Shown: piece by piece, positions 1 through 9,689 of the stretch
Layout: the number at the start of each line of letters is the position of its first letter
Position numbering within the stretch: the stretch's first letter is position 1
DNA from: Actinomycetota bacterium
GTDB taxonomy: Bacteria > Actinomycetota > Actinomycetes > Nanopelagicales > Nanopelagicaceae
Direction: 5' to 3'
Length of the DNA: 34,998 nt
Assembly (NCBI GenBank): GCA_016870895.1
Contig: VGAA01000006.1
Location: forward strand, 1 to 34,998
Notes under the pieces: model-generated
What the model saw: the letters and a program-made list of their open reading frames with translations, nothing else
What the model was told of the DNA's origin: nothing
Databases searched by the model: none
Position numbers and translations under genes: made by a program

Positions 1-2
1 TT

Positions 3-524
3 GATGGCACTGGAAATACCTCAATTGATACTGGTGAGCCATTTTTTAATCACATGTTAGAACAACTTGGAAAGCACTCTGGCTTTGATCTTAAGGTTAA
101 AACTGTTGGTGATATGGAGGTTGACTCGCACCATACTGTGGAAGATACCTCACTAGCTATTGGCCAAGCATTGCGTGAAGCACTTGGGGATAAGGCTGGA
201 ATTAGAAGATTTGGTGATGCATTAGTGCCATTAGATGAGGTGTTGGTACAAGCAGCGGTTGATCTATCTGGCCGGCCATACTTAGTACACAATCAACCAC
301 ATATTGTTGAATTAATTGGCACCTTTGATACCACTTTAGGTAAACATATTTGGGAATCCTTAGTTGCTACCGCTCAAATTGCACTACACATTAGAGTGCT
401 AGAGGGAGCTAATGCCCACCATGTATTAGAGGCGCAATTTAAAGCAGTTGCTAGAGCGCTTAAAGATGCTGTTGCCCTCGACAACCAGGTTAAAGGAATT
501 CCTTCTACAAAAGGTACGCTCTAA
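3..524 (+). CDS. hisB: Imidazoleglycerol-phosphate dehydratase, 5' truncated by window edge
   Basis: Frame is open upstream of the listed ATG (DGTGNTSIDTGEPFFNHMLEQLGKHSGFDL); motifs DSHHTVEDT and HHVLEAQFKAVARAL; his genes follow. Confidence 0.95.
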   Translation, partial: DGTGNTSIDTGEPFFNHMLEQLGKHSGFDLKVKTVGDMEVDSHHTVEDTSLAIGQALREALGDKAGIRRFGDALVPLDEVLVQAAVDLSGRPYLVHNQPHIVELIGTFDTTLGKHIWESLVATAQIALHIRVLEGANAHHVLEAQFKAVARALKDAVALDNQVKGIPSTKGTL

Positions 525-526
525 CT

Positions 527-1129
527 TTGATTGCCATTTTTGATTATGGCTCAGGAAACTTAAGATCAGCGCTGCGCGCATTTGAAAGTACAGGCCAACA
601 GGTTGTGGTGACAAGTGATATTCAAACTCTAAAATCTGCGCAAGGCTTAGTGATTCCAGGAGTTGGCGCATTCTCTGCCTGTGTCACCTCCCTGCTTAAA
701 TTTAAGGCAGGTGAGATTATTCAATATCGCGTAGATAAACAATTACCGATCTTTGGTATTTGTGTTGGCATGCAGATTTTATTTTCAGATAGTCAAGAGG
801 GTGCACCGGCAGATAAAAAAGCTGGAATTGGTATCTGGCCAAATCAGGTAGTGAAATTATCAAATCCAATTCTGCCCCATATGGGTTGGAATACAGTTAG
901 TGCCGGAAGTAATTCGGTGTTGTTTAATGGCTTAGATCAAGAGCAGTTTTACTTTGTCCACTCATATGCGGTGGTAGAGAGCGCTGGCAAAATTGCCAGC
1001 TGGAGTGATTATGATCAAAAGTTTTTAGCCGCCGTTGAGGATGGCACAGTAGTTGCCACCCAATTTCATCCGGAAAAATCAGGTAGGGCGGGCTTAAAAT
1101 TAATCAGTAATTGGGTGGCAAGCTTATGA
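527..1129 (+). CDS. hisH: Imidazole glycerol phosphate synthase glutamine amidotransferase subunit (TTG start)
   Basis: FDYGSGNLRSALRAFE; GICVGMQILF nucleophile motif; ATQFHPEKSG; between hisB and hisA. Confidence 0.95.
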   Translation: MIAIFDYGSGNLRSALRAFESTGQQVVVTSDIQTLKSAQGLVIPGVGAFSACVTSLLKFKAGEIIQYRVDKQLPIFGICVGMQILFSDSQEGAPADKKAGIGIWPNQVVKLSNPILPHMGWNTVSAGSNSVLFNGLDQEQFYFVHSYAVVESAGKIASWSDYDQKFLAAVEDGTVVATQFHPEKSGRAGLKLISNWVASL

Positions 1130-1851
1130 AAAAATTTGAGCTACTACCGGCGGTTGATATTAAGCAAGGCAGAGCGGTGAGATTAAAGCAGGGTGAGATA
1201 AGTGATAAGACAATTTATGGCTCACCAATTGAGTGTGCCTTAGATTTTCAACAGGCTGGCGCGGATTGGTTACATTTAGTAGATCTAGATGCCGCTTTTG
1301 GTGTGGGAAGTAATGCCGAGATTGTGCTGGAGGTAATTAACTCTCTAAATATTAAAGTTGAGCTCTCTGGTGGAATTAGAACCGATGAGAGTTTAAGTAA
1401 GGCGCTGGGCACAAATTGTGAGCGGGTTATTTTAGGAACAGCTGCACTGGAGGATCCAAGTTGGGCAAGTAAGGTAATCAAGCAGTATGGCCAAAAGATT
1501 GCGGTAAGTCTTGATGTTCGAGGTGAAATTTTAGCTGCTAGAGGTTGGGTGCGAGAGGGTGGAAATTTATATGAAGCAATTACCCGGCTGGCCGATGATG
1601 GTTGTTCGTTATTTATTGTCACTGATATCAGCAAAGATGGCACATTAGCTGGGCCAAACTTTGAATTATTAGAGCGGGTATGTAATTTTAGTAAGGTGCC
1701 AGTGATTGCAAGTGGTGGTATCTCATCATTAGCTGATTTAGAAAAACTAGTAGGTATGCAAGATATTGGTATCCAAGGTGCGATTGTGGGTAAGGCATTG
1801 TATGAAGGCGCCTTCACCTTAATTGATGCAATTAATGTGGTGAACAAATGA
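1126..1851 (+). CDS. hisA: Phosphoribosyl isomerase A (HisA, possibly bifunctional PriA)
   Basis: [43 protein letters not shown]; start at internal ATG 1126, overlapping the hisH stop as ATGA. Confidence 0.93.
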   Translation: MKKFELLPAVDIKQGRAVRLKQGEISDKTIYGSPIECALDFQQAGADWLHLVDLDAAFGVGSNAEIVLEVINSLNIKVELSGGIRTDESLSKALGTNCERVILGTAALEDPSWASKVIKQYGQKIAVSLDVRGEILAARGWVREGGNLYEAITRLADDGCSLFIVTDISKDGTLAGPNFELLERVCNFSKVPVIASGGISSLADLEKLVGMQDIGIQGAIVGKALYEGAFTLIDAINVVNK

Positions 1852-2618
1852 GTTTAAGTGTTCGAATTATCCCCTGTTTAGATGTGGATAATGGCCGAGT
1901 GGTTAAGGGAATTAATTTTAAAAATCTAACCGATGCAGGTGATCCAGTTGAGATGGCAAAGATCTATAACAGCGAGGGTGCAGATGAGCTTACCTTTTTA
2001 GATATTTCAGCAAGCTCTAACCAGTTACCGACTACGTTAGAGGTAGTTCAAAAAACAGCTGAGCAGGTATTTATTCCATTAACTGTTGGTGGTGGCGTTA
2101 GATCTGTAAATGATGTTGATACCTTACTTAGGGCAGGTGCGGATAAGGTTTCGATAAACACTGCTGCTATAAATAGACCGCAAGTTATTGCTGAGATTGC
2201 CCAAAGATTTGGCCAGCAGGTATTAGTACTCTCAGTTGATGCAAAACGGGGTAATAGTAAATCAGGTTTTGAGGTAACTACCCACGGTGGCAAAGTTTTA
2301 GCTAATTTAGATGCGATTGAGTGGGTCAAGCAAGCTTGCGAATTAGGAGTTGGTGAGATTTTACTTAACTCAATGGATGCCGATGGCACAAAGGCAGGCT
2401 TTGATCTAGAGATGATTAAGGCAGTACGTGCTGTGACCAATGTGCCACTGATTGCAAGTGGTGGTGCTGGAAAGCTAAGTGATTTTGAAGATGCATTAAA
2501 AGCTGGCGCAAATGCCCTATTGGCAGCTAGCGTATTTCACTTTGGTAGCTTTAAAATTTCAGATGTTAAGAGTTATCTATCTGCCAAGGGCTACCCTATG
2601 CGTACAGCGGTTAGTTAA
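1848..2618 (+). CDS. hisF: Imidazole glycerol phosphate synthase cyclase subunit
   Basis: [40 protein letters not shown] overlap with hisA. Confidence 0.96.
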   Translation: MSLSVRIIPCLDVDNGRVVKGINFKNLTDAGDPVEMAKIYNSEGADELTFLDISASSNQLPTTLEVVQKTAEQVFIPLTVGGGVRSVNDVDTLLRAGADKVSINTAAINRPQVIAEIAQRFGQQVLVLSVDAKRGNSKSGFEVTTHGGKVLANLDAIEWVKQACELGVGEILLNSMDADGTKAGFDLEMIKAVRAVTNVPLIASGGAGKLSDFEDALKAGANALLAASVFHFGSFKISDVKSYLSAKGYPMRTAVS

Positions 2619-2634
2619 GGAGAGGGGTACTTAA

Positions 2635-2970
2635 ATGCAAAATCAACTCTCAGAAGATATTTTAAAATTATTAAAAGACCCAAATACTTTAATTCCAGTA
2701 ATCACTCAGGAGGCAAGTACTGGTGAGGTGTTAATGCTGGCATATATGAATACCGAAGCTTTAAGCATTTCAATTAAAACTGGCCAAGCCACATACTGGA
2801 GTAGATCTCGAAATGAGTTATGGGTAAAAGGTGCTACCTCAGGTAACACTCAATTAATCCACGCCATCTGGCTAGATTGCGATGGAGATGCAATTTTATT
2901 AAAGGTAGAACAAAATGGTGTTGCCTGTCATACCGGTGATAAAAGTTGTTTTCATCAGAATATTAAGTAA
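2635..2970 (+). CDS. hisI: Phosphoribosyl-AMP cyclohydrolase
   Basis: [40 protein letters not shown]. Confidence 0.95.
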   Translation: MQNQLSEDILKLLKDPNTLIPVITQEASTGEVLMLAYMNTEALSISIKTGQATYWSRSRNELWVKGATSGNTQLIHAIWLDCDGDAILLKVEQNGVACHTGDKSCFHQNIK

Positions 2971-2996
2971 AAGTAAACTAAGTTAAAGCTTTCATT

Positions 2997-4424
2997 ATGA
3001 ATAAGAAAATATCTAGAGCATTTATCTCTGTTTCAGATAAAACTGGTTTAATCCAGTTAGCAAAGAAATTAGTAGAGCAAGAGGTGGAGATAATTGCCTC
3101 AGATGGCACCGCTGCCCACCTTAAAGCAGCTGGAATTGCCACCAAAAGTGTGGAGCGGGTAACTGGCTTTGCTCAAGTTCTAGATGGCAGGGTAAAAACT
3201 CTTCATCCTAATATTCATGCTGCAATCTTGGCGGATTTAGACCAGAGCTCACATTTAGCGGATCTAAAAACTCTAGGTATTGTGCCAATTGACCTAGTAG
3301 TAATTAATTTTTATGATGCTAGTAAGTTTGATATCGGTGGTCCAGCTGCAGTCAGAGCTGGGGTTAAAAACTCAAAACATGTTGCACTCTTAACAGATCC
3401 AGCTCAATATCCAGAGTTTATCGAAAAGTTAGTGCAAGGATTTGATCAAAGCCAGCGAGATAGGTGGGCAAAGGATGCACTCCTTAAAGTTGCAAATTAT
3501 GACCTAGCGATACTTAATAAGTTAGGACAGCCGCTGCGATATGGTGAAAATCCACATCAAAAGGCGGTTATGGTTGGAAATAAGTTAATTGCTGGTGCCA
3601 AAATACTATCGGGTAAAGAAATGTCCTATAACAATTATGTTGATGCTGATGCTGCCTGGAAAACGGTAAATTGCTATACAGAACCCACAATTGCATTTAT
3701 CAAACATGCAACTCCCTGCGGAATTGCAAGCGCACCAAATTTAAGTAAAGCATTTGCATCTAGCCTTGCTTCAGACCCAATCTCTGCCTTTGGTGGGGTA
3801 ATTGCGGCAAATCAGTTAGTAGATAAGGAGGTTGCAACCTTAGTTATTGAAAACTTTTACGAGGTTTTAATAGCACCTGACTATAGTGATGAAGCGCTTA
3901 AGTTATTAAAAAGTAAAGATAATTTAAGGGTTGTGCAAATCTCACAAGATCAAGGAGGCTCTTTGGAGTTAAAGCAGATCTTAGGTGGCTTCTTATTCCA
4001 ACAGCCAGATCAGCTCGATCAAACTGGGGATGACTTTAAGAATTGGAAATTAGTGGCCGGTACTGATGTTGAAAAATCCCAGATTGCTGACTTAAGTTTT
4101 GCTTGGCGAGCGGTTAAAAATATTAAAAGTAATGCAATCGTAATTGCAAAAAATCAAGCAACTGTTGGAATTGGGATGGGACAGACCAATCGTGTTGACT
4201 CGGTCAAAAATGCAATTAGTCGTGCCGGTAATAGGGCGCAAGGTGCGGTGGTAGCAAGTGATGGTTTCTTTCCATTTGCCGACTCCATCCAACTTTTACT
4301 TGATGCTGGAATAAGTGCGATAGTTCAACCTGGTGGGAGTATTAAAGATAACGAGGTTATCCAAGCTTGTGAAAATGCCAATATATCAATGTATTTAACT
4401 GGCGTCAGGCATTTTTCCCATTAA
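2997..4424 (+). CDS. purH: Bifunctional AICAR formyltransferase/IMP cyclohydrolase
   Basis: SVSDKTGL, DGRVKTLHPNIHAAILAD, LRYGENPHQKA, IKHATPCGIA, GMGQTNRVDS, VQPGGSIKDNEV, LTGVRHFSH; 475 aa, shorter than usual. Confidence 0.95.
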   Translation: MNKKISRAFISVSDKTGLIQLAKKLVEQEVEIIASDGTAAHLKAAGIATKSVERVTGFAQVLDGRVKTLHPNIHAAILADLDQSSHLADLKTLGIVPIDLVVINFYDASKFDIGGPAAVRAGVKNSKHVALLTDPAQYPEFIEKLVQGFDQSQRDRWAKDALLKVANYDLAILNKLGQPLRYGENPHQKAVMVGNKLIAGAKILSGKEMSYNNYVDADAAWKTVNCYTEPTIAFIKHATPCGIASAPNLSKAFASSLASDPISAFGGVIAANQLVDKEVATLVIENFYEVLIAPDYSDEALKLLKSKDNLRVVQISQDQGGSLELKQILGGFLFQQPDQLDQTGDDFKNWKLVAGTDVEKSQIADLSFAWRAVKNIKSNAIVIAKNQATVGIGMGQTNRVDSVKNAISRAGNRAQGAVVASDGFFPFADSIQLLLDAGISAIVQPGGSIKDNEVIQACENANISMYLTGVRHFSH

Positions 4425-5627
4425 TTAGACTCTTTGGTTAGAGCCTACTTTCCCAAAATAAATCAACAAACTCATAATTAAGCCCGTAAACATTAACGCC
4501 ACTGTAATTGAGGTTAATTGTGCTACCCAAGCCAATGTGGTTTTAGCAATATAGATGGCAAAGGTATTTATAAAACTTAATTGGGCAACTGCTAATGCAT
4601 TTCTTCCGTCAGAAAGTCGGCCAGCAATTGAAAAGAACATTGGCGCCATAGCTGAACTACCAAGCCCTGCGATAAAGAAACCTGAAAATGCAATTATAAA
4701 TGCTAAGTTTTTGTTTAGATCAACGATAGCGGTAGAGATGATTAAGGCTGATGCAAATCCAAGACCACCAACAAGTCCACCAGTTTTAATCCAAAACTGC
4801 TCACTTTGATGATTTAAGGCCCACCCAATTGAAAATCTACCAATAATTAATCCAACTAAATAAAATAAATATGACAAGGTGGCAACAGAGGCCCCCATAC
4901 CAAGCTCTTCTTTGCCAAATAATGTTGCCCAATCTGCAATTGTGAACTCTAAAATAGATGAACAAAAAAAGCCAATGCTTAGCAGCCAATTAATCTTAAA
5001 TTTAAACTGTCTTATCGAAGTTAATTGATAGGCATCATCTGCATCTGATTTTGGTGGGAAAGTTATAGCTAATTTAGTAACACAGTATTGCGTTACTAGC
5101 CAATTAAAAACCATCAAAGTAGTTAGATGCCAGGCGATTGAAGCGAAATCAGATATAAGAAAAGCAATGGCACTCGTGCTCATTGCACCAATTGCCCATG
5201 ATCCATGAAGCTTTGGAATAATTATTTTACCCACCTCATCTTGACGGTGAAGAGTGTGACCGCTTGATGCAATGTGATATATCGATATACCAGCACCAGC
5301 ACAGATATTTGCAATTAAAAATATTAGAGGTGATCTAGTGTGAGCTAAAATAATAAATGATAATGCAATAATACTTGAGCCAATTCTTAATCCTTTTTTT
5401 GCGCCGATAGTATGAATAATCTGACCGCCGATTAACAACATCACAATTGAACCAAGAGATGCTGCACTTAACAAGGTACCAAAAGTGCCATTATTAATGG
5501 CTAGGTTTGACTTTATATCTGGAGTTCGTGGTGCCAAGGACATTATCGAAAATCCAAACAGGAAAAAGATCAAACTTAGATATTTATTTTCCCTTTTTGA
5601 AAATACTGATTTATCAAAATTTTTCAA
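4425..5627 (-). CDS. MFS transporter
   Basis: 400 aa with about 12 hydrophobic segments; LAPRTPDIKSNLAINNGTFGTLLSAASLGS is typical of an MFS N-terminus. Confidence 0.85.
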   Translation of the reverse strand: MKNFDKSVFSKRENKYLSLIFFLFGFSIMSLAPRTPDIKSNLAINNGTFGTLLSAASLGSIVMLLIGGQIIHTIGAKKGLRIGSSIIALSFIILAHTRSPLIFLIANICAGAGISIYHIASSGHTLHRQDEVGKIIIPKLHGSWAIGAMSTSAIAFLISDFASIAWHLTTLMVFNWLVTQYCVTKLAITFPPKSDADDAYQLTSIRQFKFKINWLLSIGFFCSSILEFTIADWATLFGKEELGMGASVATLSYLFYLVGLIIGRFSIGWALNHQSEQFWIKTGGLVGGLGFASALIISTAIVDLNKNLAFIIAFSGFFIAGLGSSAMAPMFFSIAGRLSDGRNALAVAQLSFINTFAIYIAKTTLAWVAQLTSITVALMFTGLIMSLLIYFGKVGSNQRV

Positions 5628-6511
5628 AACAATAAACTCGCAAGCTCACTACGGGCTTTAACTAATCTAGGATCGGCTGGGTCCACAAGGTTAAATAGCT
5701 GAATTAAATGCGCCTTTGCTTTATCTTTATCATCCCCTGAAAATCTTCTTACGGCATTAAGTAAGCGATCAAAAGCAGCTTGATTATTACCAGAAGCAAT
5801 TTCAATATCAGCACACATTAATTGACTTGTTAAATCTGTTTCTTTTGCATTCTTTAAAGTTAGCTCGGGATTTAATCCTTCGATTCGTAGCATTAAGTTA
5901 ACTTGAGCTAAGCCAATAATTGCTACTTGTTCATTTGGTTTACGCTTAAGCCACGCCTCATAAGATTCTTTAGCAACCTTGTAATCACCTTTTTCTAGCG
6001 CCGTGTATGCAGCCTGCTCCTCTGGCTCCATTGGAATTTCAGTTGGACCTTCTGGTGCTTGGCCAATTCCTTTTTGGGATGCTAGCTCCAATAATTTATT
6101 GATAACTAACCGAACCTGTTCCATAGGTGGCACAGACTCAAACAATGGCAATAATTGTTCACCCACAATTGCAATGGCAATTGGAACTGCCTTTACCTGT
6201 AATGCTTGAGCCACTTGTGGCTGGGAATCAACATCTACTGTGCCAAGCAACCAGGCACCCTGATCTGCTGTTTCTAACTTTCCTAGAGTTTCCAATATTT
6301 CTTTTGACTGCGCACTTCTTGGTGACCAACAAAGCAGGACCACAACTTTTTCTTTAGATTTGCTAACAAAATCTGATACCAAATTCTCTTGTGTAACAGC
6401 CACGCCAGGAATTGGCAGATCTGGTTGATCTGACTTTTTTAATGTTGATAAATCAAATGCATTTCCGAAATTTGCCCCACCCCGTGGCGGTATCGCGTTG
6501 TTAAAACTCAT
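5624..6511 (-). CDS. Thioredoxin-fold/TPR protein (YbbN/CnoX-like) lacking CxxC
   Basis: Thioredoxin-like N-terminal half (KVVVLLCWSPRSAQSKEILETL, GTVDVDSQPQVAQALQVKAVPIAIAI) and TPR-like C-terminal half (ALEKGDYKVAKESYEAWLKRKPNEQVAIIGLAQV). Confidence 0.83.
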   Translation of the reverse strand: MSFNNAIPPRGGANFGNAFDLSTLKKSDQPDLPIPGVAVTQENLVSDFVSKSKEKVVVLLCWSPRSAQSKEILETLGKLETADQGAWLLGTVDVDSQPQVAQALQVKAVPIAIAIVGEQLLPLFESVPPMEQVRLVINKLLELASQKGIGQAPEGPTEIPMEPEEQAAYTALEKGDYKVAKESYEAWLKRKPNEQVAIIGLAQVNLMLRIEGLNPELTLKNAKETDLTSQLMCADIEIASGNNQAAFDRLLNAVRRFSGDDKDKAKAHLIQLFNLVDPADPRLVKARSELASLLF

Positions 6512-7743
6512 TTGCCAACAACCACTCCTGAATCCATCCGATAAGGGAGAACCTTCTCAATATAATCCTGAGTTGCAAAATCAAGACCTACATCTCGACC
6601 TAACTTCTCACCTAAATACCATCTATTTTCCAGAACTTCATGAAATAGCTGGGCTGGCTCTACTCGTCCCTTTAAGTTATCTGGAACTTGATTTACTACT
6701 CGTTTAAAAACATCAGATAGCCACTGCTTAACAACGATTGCATGAGGTGTGCTTGGTGGAAACTCTCTTGCTTTGTAACGATCATATGAGGCGAGCAATC
6801 GTTTAGCTTGCAACTCCTCGGCTTGTAATCCCATTAACTCTTCTAATCTATTTGCATGGTATCTAGCTGCTACCAGCTTCGGCTGGAATTTAATTGAACC
6901 TTTATCACCGGCAGTAGTTACCTCAACCTCTTCAACGGCAAAGCCTAAATCTTGTAATGATCGCATCGCCCGCTCTACTGCCTGGCGATCTGAAGCATCT
7001 AAAATTTGTGGCTCTTTTAGCATCTTCCATAATCTTCGATATCGCCTAATTACACCATCGGATGCTCGAACTGGATTAATATCCTTAGATAATACGCCAG
7101 CTACCGCTAGATCCTCTAACTCAGCAGCCACATTAAAATGGGTTAGTTCTAAATCATGCTCTCTTTGGCCATTACTTAAAGTTTTATGAAACTCACCAGT
7201 TTCAGCATCAACTAGATAAGCAGCAAAATCATTGGCATCTCTTCTAAACAATGTATTTGATAGTGAGCAATCTCCCCACCAAAATCCAAGTAGGTGCATT
7301 CTTACTAAGAGTAAAGCTAAAGCATTTGCCATATTTAAAATCTCAGTTGGGGTAACGCTGCCACTTAAAATTACTCGGTATGGAAGTGAGTATGGCAGAT
7401 ACTTAGTAACTAAGGCAGCAGGTAGTTCATTACCATCTTTATCAACTCTGCCCTCAATTACTGCCACCGGTTCAACACAAGGCGCTGTTCTTTGATTTAA
7501 ATCTCTAAGTAATGTGTACTCGCGATTGGCAAATTCAGGCACTGTCTCTTTAACTGCAAAAATCTCGCTATTACTTTGCTTAGGGTTAGACCTTATTAAT
7601 CGAACCACATGTCGGGAGATACCTCGCATTGAAGTTAATACTTCATCTTCTGGCCAGCTCTCCAGCGGTTGATCCCAAGGTAGGCCCGCTAAGGTGGCGA
7701 TCTCCTCACCTAATCCTTTAATTCTTAGCCCACTCATGGTCAT
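6508..7743 (-). CDS. DUF4032-type protein with kinase-like (LPS kinase-type) N-terminal domain
   Basis: FAVKETVPEFANREYTLLRDL, LLVRMHLLGFWWGDCSLSNTLFRRDANDFAAYLVDAETGE; family recalled from actinobacterial annotations. Confidence 0.75.
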   Translation of the reverse strand: MTMSGLRIKGLGEEIATLAGLPWDQPLESWPEDEVLTSMRGISRHVVRLIRSNPKQSNSEIFAVKETVPEFANREYTLLRDLNQRTAPCVEPVAVIEGRVDKDGNELPAALVTKYLPYSLPYRVILSGSVTPTEILNMANALALLLVRMHLLGFWWGDCSLSNTLFRRDANDFAAYLVDAETGEFHKTLSNGQREHDLELTHFNVAAELEDLAVAGVLSKDINPVRASDGVIRRYRRLWKMLKEPQILDASDRQAVERAMRSLQDLGFAVEEVEVTTAGDKGSIKFQPKLVAARYHANRLEELMGLQAEELQAKRLLASYDRYKAREFPPSTPHAIVVKQWLSDVFKRVVNQVPDNLKGRVEPAQLFHEVLENRWYLGEKLGRDVGLDFATQDYIEKVLPYRMDSGVVVGK

Positions 7744-7817
7744 ATTCTCTCTTATTTAACATCTACCATCTAATCAATACGGTGAGTAATTGCAAAAAAG
7801 GTGGATAAAATTGCATT

Positions 7818-8960
7818 GTGGCGATATTTAAAAAACCTCGAGTTAGTGCCAAATTTGCCGAGCTAAATCGGCGAAAACCTGCTGCCAAAAAGCGTGAAGA
7901 TTTTGGTAAACCAGGATTGCCAGTTGATACCACTCGCCCGTTTTACTTTGGTTTTATGGTTACCGCAGGAGCACTGGTTGCACTCACAGTTCTACAGGCA
8001 CTTGCTTCAGCTAGTGCAGTTTTTATCTTGATCATAGTCTCACTATTTCTTGCTGCTGGTTTAAATCCAGCTGTTTTGTATTTCCAAAACCGTGGCTTAA
8101 ATCGAGCTGGCTCAGTTGGTGTGGTTATGGGATTGGTTTTGTTGTTTGTCGCACTATTTATTGCCGTGGCTGCACCACCTTTAGTTGATCAAGGCAACCA
8201 ACTTATAAGTAATGCTCCTCAACTAGTAAAGGATTTAAATAATAATGCCTTTATAAATGATTTAAATAATCGATTTGGTGTGGTTGATTCTTTACAAAAT
8301 AGAATTGATTCAATAATTAAAGATGGTGAATTTGCAATTACCGCTTTTGGTGGCGTTATAGGGGTCGGTAAAGCAGTAGTTTCTGGCTTAGTATCGGCTT
8401 TAACTATATTGATATTAACTCTTTATTTTTTAGCATCCCTGCCGCAAGTGGTTCAAATTGGTTTAAAATTTGTGCCAGCAAGTAGGCGAGATCGCGTATC
8501 TAAGTTAAGTAATGCAATTATCACTAGAGTTGGCTCATTTGTTGGCGGACAAGCAATAATTGCAACTTTAGCTGCAATCTTTATTTTAAGCCTTGGCTTA
8601 ATAATTGATATGCCTTATTCAGGTCCACTGGCTATGGTGGTGCTAGTTTGTGGCTTTATTCCCTTAATTGGCCACTTTATCGGAATGACAATAGTAACCT
8701 TAGTTTCATTAACTAAATCTCCATCTACTGCAATCATTGCCCTAGCTGGTTATATTATTTATGTTCAAATTGAAAATTATTTGATCACACCAAGAATTAT
8801 GCGAAAATCATTGGCTATACCAGGATTGGTCACAATTATTGCCGCCCTATTAGGTACATCATTATTGGGTTTAGTTGGCGGTTTATTAGCTGTCCCAATT
8901 GCGGCCGCTGTATTGCTGATTTTAGATGAAGTAGTTTTTCCAAAAACCGAACAATCTTAA
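7818..8960 (+). CDS. AI-2E family transporter (GTG start)
   Basis: Multi-TM; VLVCGFIPLIGHFIGM and YVQIENYLITPRIMRKSLAIPGLVTIIAALLGTSLLGLVGGLLAVPIAA. Confidence 0.9.
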   Translation: MAIFKKPRVSAKFAELNRRKPAAKKREDFGKPGLPVDTTRPFYFGFMVTAGALVALTVLQALASASAVFILIIVSLFLAAGLNPAVLYFQNRGLNRAGSVGVVMGLVLLFVALFIAVAAPPLVDQGNQLISNAPQLVKDLNNNAFINDLNNRFGVVDSLQNRIDSIIKDGEFAITAFGGVIGVGKAVVSGLVSALTILILTLYFLASLPQVVQIGLKFVPASRRDRVSKLSNAIITRVGSFVGGQAIIATLAAIFILSLGLIIDMPYSGPLAMVVLVCGFIPLIGHFIGMTIVTLVSLTKSPSTAIIALAGYIIYVQIENYLITPRIMRKSLAIPGLVTIIAALLGTSLLGLVGGLLAVPIAAAVLLILDEVVFPKTEQS

Positions 8961-9667
8961 ACTTCAGTCGGTAGCGGCAACTTATCTGGAGCAATTACTC
9001 TTACGATCTCACTTAAGACTCTATGAACCATTGGTTCACCCACCCAAAGATGCTTTCCATCTTTAACATCAATTTGCTTGATATTTGGTACTTTAGAAAA
9101 CTTAACTCTAGCCTGATCAGGTGTTAGATAATCATCATGCTCTGGAATGAGTGCGGTAATGTGTCGGCCATCTTTTGCCCAAAAATCTAAATCTTCATCA
9201 GTGGTTGAAAGCATTGGTGGACTTAGCAGAATTAACTCTTTAATTCTTTTATCTCTGGCATACTGCAGAGCTAGCTCAGTACCAAAAGACCAGCCAATCA
9301 CATATAAATCCTTGACTTGGGCTTGAGTAAAACAGTGCTCAATAGCTGCTAACACATCTAATCTTTCAGATTTGCCGAAGTCATACTCGCCCTGACTTTG
9401 GCCCGCCTCGCTTTTTGTGCCTCTGGTATTAAATCTAATTATTTCAATTCCGGCTAAGGCTGGTAATCGATTAGCAGCCTTTTTATAGATATGAGAATCC
9501 ATCATTCCACCGCCAGATGGATTTGGATGGAGCATCAAAAGTGATGCGGTGATTTGGCTAAGTGGGGTGGCAATTTCACCAATTAAATTGAGTCCATCAC
9601 TTGTTTTAATCGTGATTGGTCTGCGGCTTGCCGGCAGTACTGTTGAAGGGCGGATTAACTCTGGCAC
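8957..9667 (-). CDS. Alpha/beta hydrolase (GTG start)
   Basis: LLMLHPNPSGGGMMDSHIYKK, VIGWSFGTELALQYA nucleophile elbow, LIPEHDDYLTP, DGKHLW. Confidence 0.88.
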   Translation of the reverse strand: MPELIRPSTVLPASRRPITIKTSDGLNLIGEIATPLSQITASLLMLHPNPSGGGMMDSHIYKKAANRLPALAGIEIIRFNTRGTKSEAGQSQGEYDFGKSERLDVLAAIEHCFTQAQVKDLYVIGWSFGTELALQYARDKRIKELILLSPPMLSTTDEDLDFWAKDGRHITALIPEHDDYLTPDQARVKFSKVPNIKQIDVKDGKHLWVGEPMVHRVLSEIVRVIAPDKLPLPTEV

Positions 9668-9689
9668 GAAAAGAGTTTACTCTTACCTC

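Noticed and set aside
1248-1847. 199-aa minus-strand ORF opposite hisA
   Set aside because: Antisense shadow of a confident hisA; Ser/Pro/Ile-rich composition typical of spurious reverse frames.
9549-9689. N-terminal extension of the aldehyde dehydrogenase ORF
   Set aside because: Would overlap the divergent hydrolase; similarity begins near ATG 9690 (FEKLDPKTGQL).
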